Assembly: GCA_041287865.1 (NCBI GenBank)
Contig: JBGGMV010000092.1
Coordinates: 18,034 to 82,033 of the forward strand
DNA: 64,000 bases
Direction: 5' to 3'
DNA from: JAPWJZ01 sp041287865
GTDB lineage: Bacteria > Pseudomonadota > Alphaproteobacteria > Micavibrionales > UBA2020
Part shown: positions 46,472 through 57,202 of the stretch, piece by piece
Numbering within the stretch: the first letter of the stretch is position 1
Layout: the number at the start of each line of letters is the position of its first letter
Position numbers and translations under genes: made by a program
Notes under the pieces: generated by a model
Told to the model about the DNA's origin: nothing
Databases searched by the model: none
What the model saw: only the letters and a program-made list of their open reading frames with translations

Positions 46472-48679
46472 TTGGACAAAGATGCCGATATCAAGTCCGG
46501 CCAACCGGAAGACTTCGCGCCTGAGGGCGACGCGGGGAAGAAGGGACGTTTCGGCCTGTCGGCTCCTACCTCCGCCCGCCTGTGGCGCAGCAAGATTTCA
46601 TGGCGCATCACCCTGACCGTTTTCGTGACTATCCTGCTGGTGCAGGGCGCGGTGCTGTTCTTCACCGTGCGCACCTATGAAGAAGACAAGCTGAACAGCC
46701 TGCGCGATACCGCGCGCGCGGCCATCTTCACCACACTGGGCGGCGTGGCAAAAAACACCGCCACGCCCTTCACCAAGGAAACGGCCCAGCGCGTTTTCGA
46801 TTCCACCAAGGTCGAGGGCCTGACGGTCTACGACAAGGAATTCAAGCCGATCGAAGGGCAAGCCTTCGGCGACGCCACGCATCTTTTCCCCTCCGCGAAG
46901 GCCGGGCAGATCCAGTCCTACCGCACGGCCGATACGCGGCATTATGAAGTCGTCTTCAAAACGGCCGACCATGGCTATCCCTTCTTCATCGTGGCGCGGA
47001 TGCGCGCGTCGGAAGTCGAGGTACAGATCACCCACCAGATCAACCTGACGCTGGCCGTGCTGCTGCTGATGTCGGCCTTCGTCACCGGCGTGATGATGCT
47101 GATGATGGGCAAATGGCTGCTGGAACCCATTATGGTGCTGCGCCAGAACCTTCTGAACGCCGCGCGCAACCCCGAAAAGCCCGAGCTGCTGCGCCTGAAA
47201 AAAGAAACGCATGACGAGATCGGCGTCGCCATCCGCATTGCGAACGACCTGATCCGCCAGAACGCGAACAACCTCAAACGCCTGAGGTCACAGGCGGAAG
47301 ACAAGATCCACAAGCTCGCTTATTATGACGCACTGACCGGCCTGCCCAACCGCACCTACTTCCTTGAAAAGCTCGACGATCACATCCGCCACAAGGTGGT
47401 GGAGGAAGACCGCCGTTTGGCCGTCATGTCCGTCGACCTTGACCATTTCAAGGATATCAACGACACCATGGGCCATGAATTCGGCGACAAGCTGCTGGAA
47501 GCAATCGGCAAGCGCCTTGTGAAGGCCCTGCCCGAAGACAGCATTATCTCCCGCGCTTCGGCCGACGAATTCACGCTGATGGTGGTGCTGAAACCCGAAT
47601 ACCCGGATAGCTCGATCCTCGTCGACCGCATCTTCAGCGCGATGGGCGAGCCGGTCAGCATCCTGCAGGAACGCTTCCAGGTGCGTGTTTCCATTGGCGT
47701 GGCCCATTGCCCGGATGACGGCATGGAAGCGCGCCAGATCATGAAGAACGCCGACATCGCCCTCAACCGCGCCAAGGAAGAGGGCCGCGATACGGTGCGT
47801 TATTATTCACAAGACTTCGACCTTGCCGTGCAACAGCGCTTCCAGCTGCTGCGCGACCTGCGTTCGGCCATGGATGAAAAACAGCTGCAACTGCACTTCC
47901 ATCCGCAGTTCGACCTGCGCACCGGTTACCTGATCGGTGCCGAAGTGCTGCTGCGCTGGTGGCTGCCCGACAATTCAAAGGAAGGGGGCTATTTCGTCTC
48001 GCCCGCAGAATTTATCCCGATCGCCGAACAGTCCGGCCTGATCGTGCAGATCGGCGAATGGGTCTTGCGCGAGGCCTGCGCGCAGAACAAAAAATGGCAG
48101 GACGAGGGCCTGCCACCCTTCCGCATCGCCGTGAACATTTCCGGCGTGCAGTTCCACAAGGCTGACATTGTCGCACTGGTGTCGGAAATTCTCGCCGAAA
48201 CCAAGCTCGACCCGAAACTGCTGGAGCTGGAAGTCACAGAAAGCGTGTTCATGGAAAACATGCAGACCACCATCGACATTCTGAACCAGCTGCACCGCCT
48301 TGGCGTCGAGCTGGCGGTTGACGACTTCGGCACGGGTTACAGCTCACTGTCCTACCTGCGCCAGTTTCCGATTGACCGCCTGAAGATTGACCAGTCGTTT
48401 ATCAGGAACGCGCTGGTCAATCCCGACGACCGCATGATCACCAAGACCATCATCAACCTCGGCCACTCGCTGAACCTGAAAGTCATCGCCGAGGGCGTGG
48501 AAACCGTCGACCACGAGAATTTCCTGAAAGAAGAAGGATGCGACGAAGTGCAGGGCTTTAAATACACCAAGCCCATCAACGCCGAAAAATTCAAGGAATA
48601 CGCCATCAACTACAACCGCGAGGTCGCCAAGAAGACCAAGCTCGCCACCGTCGTGATCGAGGGCGAGCGGAAAGTCTAG
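46472..48679 (+). CDS. Membrane GGDEF/EAL cyclic-di-GMP phosphodiesterase
   Basis: 735 residues, TTG start with AGGGG seven bases upstream. A periplasmic sensor region lies between two membrane helices (about 43-66 and 190-212). The GGDEF domain starts D-A-L-T-G-L-P-N-R, but its signature is A-S-A-D-E-F, so it is probably not a cyclase. The EAL domain has E-V-L-L-R-W, N-I-S-G-V-Q-F, E-V-T-E-S-V and D-D-F-G-T-G-Y-S-S-L, all needed for phosphodiesterase activity. It is likely to lower cyclic di-GMP, possibly with the GGDEF domain sensing GTP. Confidence 0.9.
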   Translation: MDKDADIKSGQPEDFAPEGDAGKKGRFGLSAPTSARLWRSKISWRITLTVFVTILLVQGAVLFFTVRTYEEDKLNSLRDTARAAIFTTLGGVAKNTATPFTKETAQRVFDSTKVEGLTVYDKEFKPIEGQAFGDATHLFPSAKAGQIQSYRTADTRHYEVVFKTADHGYPFFIVARMRASEVEVQITHQINLTLAVLLLMSAFVTGVMMLMMGKWLLEPIMVLRQNLLNAARNPEKPELLRLKKETHDEIGVAIRIANDLIRQNANNLKRLRSQAEDKIHKLAYYDALTGLPNRTYFLEKLDDHIRHKVVEEDRRLAVMSVDLDHFKDINDTMGHEFGDKLLEAIGKRLVKALPEDSIISRASADEFTLMVVLKPEYPDSSILVDRIFSAMGEPVSILQERFQVRVSIGVAHCPDDGMEARQIMKNADIALNRAKEEGRDTVRYYSQDFDLAVQQRFQLLRDLRSAMDEKQLQLHFHPQFDLRTGYLIGAEVLLRWWLPDNSKEGGYFVSPAEFIPIAEQSGLIVQIGEWVLREACAQNKKWQDEGLPPFRIAVNISGVQFHKADIVALVSEILAETKLDPKLLELEVTESVFMENMQTTIDILNQLHRLGVELAVDDFGTGYSSLSYLRQFPIDRLKIDQSFIRNALVNPDDRMITKTIINLGHSLNLKVIAEGVETVDHENFLKEEGCDEVQGFKYTKPINAEKFKEYAINYNREVAKKTKLATVVIEGERKV

Positions 48680-48711
48680 AGTTCCGGCTGCCGTTCCGCT
48701 ATCATTTCCCC

Positions 48712-50034
48712 ATGAATGGCCTTGTTTCAAAACCCGTAAAATCGCTGAAGGGCAGCGCCGCCGCGCCCGGTGATAAATCCATTTCCCACCGCTCGCTGAT
48801 GTTCGGCGCATTGGGCGACAGCGAAACGAAGGTCACGGGGATTTTAGAGGGCGAGGATGTTATCTGCACCGCAGGCGCACTCGCCGCCATGGGCGTCAGT
48901 ATCGAAAAACCGGCAACAGCGGGCGGCACCTGGAAGATCACGGGCGCGGGCACGCTCAGGACACCCGCTAACAACATTTACCTCGGCAATAGTGGCACTT
49001 CGGCGCGGCTGTTGATGGGGCTTGCGGGTGGCTATCCGCTGCAGGCAGTTTTCACGGGCGATGATTCACTCAGCAAGCGGCCGATGGGGCGCGTGACGAA
49101 ACCGCTGGCGCAGATGGGCATCAATTTTGAATCGGTCGGCGATAAATTGCCGTTAAAGGTGATCGGCGGCGCAAAGCTGAAACCGATTTCCTATACCCTG
49201 CCCGTCGCTTCGGCGCAGGTGAAATCGGCTATCCTGCTGGCGGCACTGCATGCAGATGGCGAGACGACGGTGATCGAACCACAGCCGACACGCGACCATA
49301 CCGAACGCCTGCTACGCTATTTCGGCGTTGAAATTAATTGCGAAACGCAGAAAGACGGTTCCAACGTCATCAAGCTGAAGGGCTTCCCGAAGCTGAAAAG
49401 CCGCGACATTATCGTGCCGGCCGACCCTAGTTCCGCCGCCTTCCTGACTGTCGCCGCGCTGATCACGCCTGATTCAGATGTCACGATCAAGAACGTGCTG
49501 ACCAACAAACTGCGCACCGGCCTTTACGACACGCTGATCGAAATGGGCGGGAACATCACCTTTGAAAACCCGCGCGAGGCTTCGGGCGAGGGTGTTGCCG
49601 ATATCCGTGTAAGATCAAGTCGCCTGAAGGGCGTCACGGTGCCGAAAGAGCGCGTGCCCTCAATGATCGACGAATTCCCCATCCTCTCCGTCGCCGCCAG
49701 TTTCGCTGAGGGGAAAACTTACATGTCCGACCTCGCCGAATTGCGCGTGAAGGAAAGCGACCGCCTGCTGGCAATCTTCGAAGGGCTGAAGGGCGCGGGC
49801 GTGACTTGTGAAATGGGCGAAGACGACCTGACCGTCACCGGCAACGGCCACCCGCCCAAAGGCGGCTGCACCGTCGCCACCAAACTCGACCACCGCATCG
49901 CCATGAGCTTCCTTGTCATGGGCATGGCGGCCAAGGAGCCCGTGGCGGTGGACGATGCTGAAACCATCAACACCAGTTTCCCCGGATTCGCGGGGCTGAT
50001 GAACGGGCTTGGGGCCTCTATTTCCGCCGTTTAA
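48712..50034 (+). CDS. aroA: 3-phosphoshikimate 1-carboxyvinyltransferase (EPSP synthase)
   Basis: 440 residues. G-D-K-S-I-S-H-R (about 20-27), Y-L-G-N-S-G-T-S-A-R (about 87-96), S-K-R-P-M-G-R-V and the C-terminal D-H-R-I-A-M-S-F-L-V-M (about 391-401) mark the enzyme. It adds enolpyruvate in the shikimate pathway. It precedes cmk and rpsA, a conserved order. It is 32 bases after the GGDEF/EAL gene with no terminator, so there may be readthrough. Confidence 0.96.
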   Translation: MNGLVSKPVKSLKGSAAAPGDKSISHRSLMFGALGDSETKVTGILEGEDVICTAGALAAMGVSIEKPATAGGTWKITGAGTLRTPANNIYLGNSGTSARLLMGLAGGYPLQAVFTGDDSLSKRPMGRVTKPLAQMGINFESVGDKLPLKVIGGAKLKPISYTLPVASAQVKSAILLAALHADGETTVIEPQPTRDHTERLLRYFGVEINCETQKDGSNVIKLKGFPKLKSRDIIVPADPSSAAFLTVAALITPDSDVTIKNVLTNKLRTGLYDTLIEMGGNITFENPREASGEGVADIRVRSSRLKGVTVPKERVPSMIDEFPILSVAASFAEGKTYMSDLAELRVKESDRLLAIFEGLKGAGVTCEMGEDDLTVTGNGHPPKGGCTVATKLDHRIAMSFLVMGMAAKEPVAVDDAETINTSFPGFAGLMNGLGASISAV

Positions 50035-50185
50035 CCCGCGAAGGCCTAACCTTGTAGAAAACCCGAGTCGTTATTTTTCATAGGTTTCCGGACGGATTTT
50101 AACTTTCCAGCTGATATTTCCGCTTTATTTCGTGTGCGATAACGGATTGAAAAAGCCGCGTTTTTCGTGGTACAAGTCTCCATCC

Positions 50186-50233
50186 TTGAAAAATCTTTAA
50201 CATTATGTTAATATCTTATTAATGGAATGTTAA
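50186..50233 (+). promoter_or_regulatory. cmk promoter with an 11-base-phased TTAA array (CtrA-type boxes)
   Basis: TTGAAA, 17 bases and TAATAT form a promoter at 50186-50214. Four TTAA motifs start at 50197, 50208, 50219 and 50230, each followed by exactly seven other bases, making three overlapping TTAA-N7-TTAA boxes that cover the -10 and the start site. CtrA bound there would be expected to repress. Confidence 0.6.
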
Positions 50234-50262
50234 TAAATTCCAGCCGTTTAGGGGGAAAAACC

Positions 50263-51045
50263 ATGACTATTGTTAACTTCCGCAAGTCGGATTTCGTCCC
50301 CTCTCAGGAGCCGTCGGCCCTTGAGAAAAAAGTGGTTATCGCGGTCGATGGCCCTGCCGCTTCCGGCAAGGGCACCTTTGCCAAGAAAATGGCCGAGCGC
50401 CTTGGCTATGCCTACCTCGACACCGGCGCGCTGTATCGCGCGGTCGCCATGGCAACGCTGGAAATCGGCGCCGACCCCTCGAAATTCAATGAAGTCGCAC
50501 CCGCGCTTGAAATCATCACCCGCAACCTGACACCCGAGCTGCTGGCATCGCCTGCGCTCCGTACGCCCGAAGTGGCGGCTGCCGCATCGAAAGTGGCTGC
50601 TATTCCCGAAGTACGCGCCGCATTGCTGGATTATCAGCGTGAATTCTGCAAAAACCCGCCCGGCATGGTCGGCGGATCTGTTGTGGATGGCCGCGATATC
50701 GGCACCGTCGTCTGCCCCGAAGCGGATATCAAGTTCTTCATTACAGCCTCGGTGGAGGAGCGCGCCCGCCGCCGTTTCCTCGAGCTGCAGGGCACGCATA
50801 ACGCCGTGACCTATGACGCCGTACTGGCCGACCTGAAGGCCCGCGACCTGCGCGACGAGACCCGCGCCGTGGCCCCCATGAAGGCCGCGGATGACGCCTA
50901 TATCCTGGATACCACCCGCCTGACCGCCCCCCAGACGCTGGAGGAAGGCATCGGGGTTATCCGCGCCAAATTCCTGTCGGAAACTAACGACAACCTGGTC
51001 AAGGCCGGCAAAAGCCCCAAAAATCCGGAAATGCGGGCAAAATAA
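50263..51045 (+). CDS. cmk: Cytidylate kinase
   Basis: 260 residues. The P-loop G-P-A-A-S-G-K-G-T (about 31-39), D-T-G-A-L-Y-R-A-V-A (about 55-64), D-G-R-D-I-G-T-V-V and C-terminal D-T-T-x-L fit CMP kinase. About 25 residues precede the usual start (M-T-I-V-N-F-R-K-S). The ATG at 50263 has AGGGGGA upstream. It phosphorylates CMP and dCMP. It is upstream of rpsA, the canonical neighbour. Confidence 0.95.
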   Translation: MTIVNFRKSDFVPSQEPSALEKKVVIAVDGPAASGKGTFAKKMAERLGYAYLDTGALYRAVAMATLEIGADPSKFNEVAPALEIITRNLTPELLASPALRTPEVAAAASKVAAIPEVRAALLDYQREFCKNPPGMVGGSVVDGRDIGTVVCPEADIKFFITASVEERARRRFLELQGTHNAVTYDAVLADLKARDLRDETRAVAPMKAADDAYILDTTRLTAPQTLEEGIGVIRAKFLSETNDNLVKAGKSPKNPEMRAK

Positions 51046-51088
51046 GCCCCTTTTCGGGTCTTTTACCCCTGTTTTTAGCCCATTTTAA

Positions 51089-51118
51089 TTGACTCTTGCG
51101 GGTCAAAACCCCTATTTA
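51089..51118 (+). promoter_or_regulatory. Predicted promoter of rpsA
   Basis: TTGACT, an 18-base spacer and TATTTA in the 151-base gap between cmk and rpsA. The leader contains GGGTGCC-GCAT-GGCAGCCC, a small hairpin that might take part in S1 autocontrol. Confidence 0.5.
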
Positions 51119-51196
51119 ATCGGTAACGGTTAATGGGCCCGGGTGCCGCATGGCAGCCCCTTGACCGTATTCCACCTGAAAGTGAGTACTACAATC

Positions 51197-52993
51197 ATGG
51201 CAAAAGTAGCAGCCAAACCAATCCCTGAGACCACCGTGAAAGAAATCACGGGGGAAAACTTCTCCTTTAAATCCCTCCTCGATGAAAGCTTCAAAGGCGT
51301 TAAATCCTTCGAAGGCTCCGTTGTCGAAGGCACCGTTGTCGGCATCGATGATGAATTCATCACCCTCGACGTCGGCCTGAAATCCGAAGGCCGCATCGCG
51401 CTTCGCGAATTCAGCCCCGCCGGCGGCAAGTCCGAAGTCAAGATGGGCGACAAGGTCGAAGTTTACGTCGAGCGCATGGAGAACAAGGAAGGCGAAGCCG
51501 TCCTGTCCCGCGAAAAAGCGAAACGCGAAGAGTCGTGGATCGTCCTCGAGAAACAACACAAAGCCAACGAACGCGTCACCGGCACGATCTTCGGCCGCGT
51601 CAAGGGCGGCTTCACCGTTGACCTCAACGGCGCAGTGGCCTTCCTCCCCGGCTCGCAGGTTGATATCCGCCCCGTGCGCGACATCAGCCCGCTGTTCGGC
51701 ACCCCGCAGCCCTTCCTGATCCTGAAAATGGACAGGCAGCGCGGCAACATCGTCGTCTCGCGCCGCGCAGTTCTCGAAGAGAGCCGCGCAGAAGCACGCA
51801 GCGAACTGGTTTCCAACCTCAAGGAAGGCCAGGAGCTGCAAGGCGTCGTCAAGAACATCACCGACTACGGTGCGTTCATTGACCTCGGCGGCGTTGACGG
51901 CCTGCTGCACGTGACCGACATCTCGTGGAAGCGCATCAACCATCCTTCTGAAGTTCTTTCCGTCGGCCAAACGGTCAACGTGAAGATCATCCGCTTCAAC
52001 GAGGAATCGCAGCGCATCTCGCTCGGCATGAAACAGCTGGAAGGCGATCCCTGGACGGGCGTCGAAGGCAAGTTCAAGATCGGCCAGCGTTACACCGGCC
52101 GCGTCACGAACATCGCAGACTACGGCGCATTCGTCGAACTGGGCGAAGGCATCGAAGGCCTTGTCCACGTCTCGGAAATGTCCTGGACCAAGAAAAACAT
52201 CCACCCCGGCAAAATCGTTTCGACCAGCCAGGAAGTGGAAGTGCAGGTTCTCGACGTTGATCTCACCAAGCGCCGCATCAGCCTCGGCTTGAAGCAGTGC
52301 ATGGAAAACCCCTGGGGCAAGTTTGCTTCGGCTCACAAGGCCGGCGACACCCTGGAAGGCGAGATCCGCAACGTGACCGAATTCGGCCTGTTCGTCGGCA
52401 TCGGCGACCAGATCGACGGCATGGTCCACATGTCCGACCTGTCCTGGAAAGAACAGGGCGAAGAAGCGATCAAAGCCTACAAAAAGGGCGACACCGTGAA
52501 GGTGAAAGTCCTCGAGATCGATCCCGAGAAGGAACGCGTCTCGCTGGGCATCAAGCAACTGGACGGCGACCCGTTCGAAGAGGAAATGGGCGGCGTTGCC
52601 AAAGGCGCCGTTGTCACCTGCACCGTGAAAGCAATCACGCCGGGCGGCATCGAAGTTTCCGTGAACGACAAGCTCACGGGCTTCATCAAGAAGGGCGACC
52701 TTTCCCGCGAACGCTCCGAACAGCGCCCCGACCGTTTCGCCGTTGGCGAAAAAGTCGATGCGAAGGTTCTGCGCGTCGAACGCTCAAGCCGCAAGCTCGA
52801 ACTCTCGATCAAGCAACGCGAGATCGACGAGGACAAGCAGGCGATGGCGGAATACGGCTCGTCTGACTCGGGCGCTTCGCTCGGCGACATCCTGGGCGCA
52901 GCCCTGCAGAAGAAAGGCGCAAAGCCTGAAGCTGCTGCGGAAGAAGCTCCCAAGAAAGCCAAGAAGGCCAAAAAAGAAACATCCGAAGAGTAA
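51197..52993 (+). CDS. rpsA: 30S ribosomal protein S1
   Basis: 598 residues with six S1 domains: G-T-V-V-G-I-D-D-E-F-I-T-L-D-V-G, F-G-R-V-K-G-G-F-T-V-D, then four with K-N-I-T-D-Y-G-A-F-I-D-L-G-G-type sequence (D-Y-G-A-F, E-F-G-L-F, P-G-G-I) before a Lys/Ala-rich tail. It recruits mRNA to the 30S subunit. The ATG at 51197 has no strong ribosome-binding site, as is common for rpsA. A terminator follows. Confidence 0.97.
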   Translation: MAKVAAKPIPETTVKEITGENFSFKSLLDESFKGVKSFEGSVVEGTVVGIDDEFITLDVGLKSEGRIALREFSPAGGKSEVKMGDKVEVYVERMENKEGEAVLSREKAKREESWIVLEKQHKANERVTGTIFGRVKGGFTVDLNGAVAFLPGSQVDIRPVRDISPLFGTPQPFLILKMDRQRGNIVVSRRAVLEESRAEARSELVSNLKEGQELQGVVKNITDYGAFIDLGGVDGLLHVTDISWKRINHPSEVLSVGQTVNVKIIRFNEESQRISLGMKQLEGDPWTGVEGKFKIGQRYTGRVTNIADYGAFVELGEGIEGLVHVSEMSWTKKNIHPGKIVSTSQEVEVQVLDVDLTKRRISLGLKQCMENPWGKFASAHKAGDTLEGEIRNVTEFGLFVGIGDQIDGMVHMSDLSWKEQGEEAIKAYKKGDTVKVKVLEIDPEKERVSLGIKQLDGDPFEEEMGGVAKGAVVTCTVKAITPGGIEVSVNDKLTGFIKKGDLSRERSEQRPDRFAVGEKVDAKVLRVERSSRKLELSIKQREIDEDKQAMAEYGSSDSGASLGDILGAALQKKGAKPEAAAEEAPKKAKKAKKETSEE

Positions 52994-53011
52994 TCTTCAG
53001 GTTTTCAACAA

Positions 53012-53043
53012 GACCCCCGGTAGCAATACCGGGGGTTTTTGTT
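53012..53043 (+). terminator. Rho-independent terminator of rpsA
   Basis: ACCCCCGGT and ACCGGGGGT form the stem around AGCAAT, followed by TTTTTGTTT. Confidence 0.92.
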
Positions 53044-53189
53044 TGCGCGTTTATTTAGCTTATGAAAACGGCGGTTTTATCTTAAATGACTGATTGTATT
53101 CAGTCTTTATAGTGAACAGATTATTTTTCCTCAAAGCCTGCCGCGGATATGGTCAACTTCTGCATCGCAAACACATAACAGGAGACATG

Positions 53190-53471
53190 ATGTCGAAATC
53201 CAGCAAGATCCAGATCGCCTTTCTTACCGTAGGCATTGCGCTTTCGGGTGCTGCCGCCTTCCCCTACCGCGACGCGGAGGGCGCGAAAGCGACGGTTGAA
53301 AAGACTACCTCGCTGAAAGACGTCACGATCAAGGACGAACGCTCGATCTTCGGCTGCGGCAAGGAAGACATGTACCGCACCAAGTTCTCGGCCGTGAACG
53401 AGAAAGGCGAGAAGGTGGACGGCATCGTCTGCCGTGGCATCTTCAAGGGCTCGACGATCCGCTACGAATAG
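53190..53471 (+). CDS. Small secreted protein with one cysteine pair
   Basis: 93 residues. A signal peptide (M-S-K-S-S-K-I-Q-I-A-F-L-T-V-G-I-A-L-S-G, about 1-24) precedes a 65-residue domain with cysteines in F-G-C-G-K-E-D and I-V-C-R-G-I-F, likely a disulfide. ATG at 53187 and 53190 are adjacent; GGAG five bases before 53190 favours the latter. It is a single gene, flanked by terminators, and I do not recognise it. Confidence 0.68.
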   Translation: MSKSSKIQIAFLTVGIALSGAAAFPYRDAEGAKATVEKTTSLKDVTIKDERSIFGCGKEDMYRTKFSAVNEKGEKVDGIVCRGIFKGSTIRYE

Positions 53472-53489
53472 GCGTTAAGCCGTCCAAGC

Positions 53490-53522
53490 AAAAACCCCCG
53501 GCTGATGGCCGGGGGTTTTTCT
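53490..53522 (+). terminator. Rho-independent terminator
   Basis: AAAAACCCCCGGC and GCCGGGGGTTTTT around TGATG, followed by T-rich sequence. It ends the small secreted-protein gene and, read on the other strand, may end the minus-strand gene whose stop is at 53566. Confidence 0.92.
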
Positions 53523-53565
53523 ATTGTCTGGTGACCTGCTTATTAAGGCCGTGGGCGGGCGTTTT

Positions 53566-54657
53566 CTATGGCGTCGGGGGACGCTGGCCGCGTTCCTGCT
53601 TGGGGGCCTCCACCTGCGGTGCCGGCTTGTTTTCGTTCGCAGGAGTGGCCTTCATGCCGAAGGCACGGGCCAGTTCGGCTTCGGTCAGAACCTGCTTCTT
53701 CTCTTCCGCCTTCGGCGCTTCGACCTTGGGGGCTTCGAAGGGCAGCGGCTGCTGGATCGGCTGGGCCTTTTCGGGTTCGACCGTCGGTGCGGGCTGCGGC
53801 TTGTTGATCATGTCAGCCAGCTTGTTCATCTTTAACAAGCGCAGGCTCGATTCCGCCATGTCTTTTGCAATTTGTTTATAGCCGCCCGGCGTCACACGGC
53901 GTTCCATTTCCATCAAAACGATGGCATTGAGCGCATGGGCCGCGGCGATCAGGCCGTGGTGATTGGCATGGCCGATGCCGGCGAAGACGCCTGCAGCCGT
54001 GCCGGTAATCATTTTCGGGTGGCCGGCATGTTCGGGCTTGCCCTTCAGCGCGTTCCGGATTGAAACGCCGAAGGCCAGCGCCACCAGCGGCAGCACGAAG
54101 AGCGACGCACCCCCCGCCATCAGACCCGCGCAGGCGAAGCCAGCGTTGAGGTAGAGGTCAGGGCGCGTAAACATCGCCTTGGCGAATTCCTTGGCCTTGT
54201 TTTTAGGCTTGCCATCGTTCTCGGCGACTTTTTTGGCTTCGGCCGCGTGATGGTGGGAGGAGATACTCTCAGCCAGCCTATAATTGGCGACGGCGAAGAG
54301 CAGCGAAGCCGCTGCCGGCAGCATCAGGCCGCCCGAGAAAGCGGCGCCCGCGACGACGACCAGCGCCACAGCGCCCGCGCGAAGCGGCGTGCGGTCATCA
54401 TGGACGAAAGCCTTGAGCCTGGGATGCTTGTCGAGGAATTTGGGCTGCATGACAGCCGTGGTTTTAAGACCTGCGGCGATGCCCGTGGCCGTCAGCATCG
54501 CGCCGAAACCTACGGGGTTTGTGCCTGCGAACAGAAGCACGTCAGCGCTGGTATAGACGATGCCGGGGTCAAGAATAACCCCCTTAGTCAGAGCGACCGG
54601 CACTTGCCAGCCGGTCGGTTTGGGCAGCTCTACTTTTGGACCAGAAACAGCTCCCAT
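53566..54657 (-). CDS. Hypothetical multi-pass membrane protein with Pro-rich cytoplasmic tail
   Basis: 363 residues. Several hydrophobic segments (about 38-58, 92-128, 170-200, 222-250) alternate with short loops, and a Pro/Glu/Lys-rich tail of about 80 residues (P-A-P-T-V-E-P-E-K-A-Q) ends the protein. Histidine-rich loops (S-S-H-H-H-A-A-E) lie between helices. No family is recognised. AAGGAGCCCGC precedes the ATG. The upstream 54658-54891 gap is very AT-rich and holds its promoter region. Confidence 0.6.
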   Translation of the reverse strand: MGAVSGPKVELPKPTGWQVPVALTKGVILDPGIVYTSADVLLFAGTNPVGFGAMLTATGIAAGLKTTAVMQPKFLDKHPRLKAFVHDDRTPLRAGAVALVVVAGAAFSGGLMLPAAASLLFAVANYRLAESISSHHHAAEAKKVAENDGKPKNKAKEFAKAMFTRPDLYLNAGFACAGLMAGGASLFVLPLVALAFGVSIRNALKGKPEHAGHPKMITGTAAGVFAGIGHANHHGLIAAAHALNAIVLMEMERRVTPGGYKQIAKDMAESSLRLLKMNKLADMINKPQPAPTVEPEKAQPIQQPLPFEAPKVEAPKAEEKKQVLTEAELARAFGMKATPANENKPAPQVEAPKQERGQRPPTP

Positions 54658-55579
54658 GCGGGCTCCTTGTTGGTGGTGCTTTTGTGCCTAACGATTCATA
54701 GCAGTGTCTCAAAATATTTACAGCGATTTTAGGGTAATATTCGTTCTCGCTATTATGTAAATATAAATATCGAATTATTATCAACTGCTTGTTGAATTTT
54801 TTAAAAGTTAATGCTGTTAAAAAATTTTTCTGTCAGCGTTCAGATCAGCTCAAATCCGAGCGCTTTAATATGATATTGGCGAAATAGAGATTCACCCGTA
54901 GGACTGGAGCAGCCGCGCATGGCTGCGCAGCCACCTCCGACAGGCCCTGTAATCACCCTCGGAAAGCTCCGCGCAGAGCGTCCAGAACCTCTTGCTGTGG
55001 TTCATGTGGACACGGTGCGCGACTTCATGCGCGACAACGTAATCCATGACTTCGTAAGGCGCCAGCAGCAGCCGCCACGAATACATGATCTTGCCGTCGG
55101 GCCCGCAGGAACCCCAGCGCGATTTGGGATCGAGGATGCGCACGGCGACGGGAGGAAGATCAATCTGCGTCGCTTTTTCGTTCGAGAGTTCTTGCAGCAC
55201 GCGTTCCGCCTCTTCCTTCAGGAAATCACGCACGCGGCGGCTCATATGCTCGGGGCGGCCGTGGACAATCAGCCTGCCCTGCTCCAGCCGTGTCACGCCG
55301 CGGCCCAGGCGGTGCTCGATGACGTGGTCGACGCCCGCGACAGGCACGATATCGCCCGCGCCGAAGGGCTTGCGCTGGATGGCGCGGTTGCGCTGGATGT
55401 CGATCCAGCCCTGGTTTTCAGCGATGAAGCGAAGCGCCTTTTCGGCGGAGATACGGCTTTTGAGCGGCCAGCACAGCACCACGTCTCCCATGCGCACATC
55501 GACGCGCAAGCTAAGCCGCCTTGCGCGCGGCGCAGGTTTCACGCGCACCCCGCCCAAATCGGCAGGGATGACGGTTTTA

Positions 55580-57121
<1,542 letters not shown>

Positions 57122-57202
57122 GTTTATTTTCCCTAATATACTATCCCTGATAGGCCCATAATAGCAGTTGAGGGCCTGTTTTCCAGTAGATTCTACCCCG
57201 TT

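Noticed and set aside
54827..54841. TTTC-N7-GTTC as a further LexA box
   Set aside because: One half-site is wrong and the position is over 150 bases from a start codon in very AT-rich sequence.
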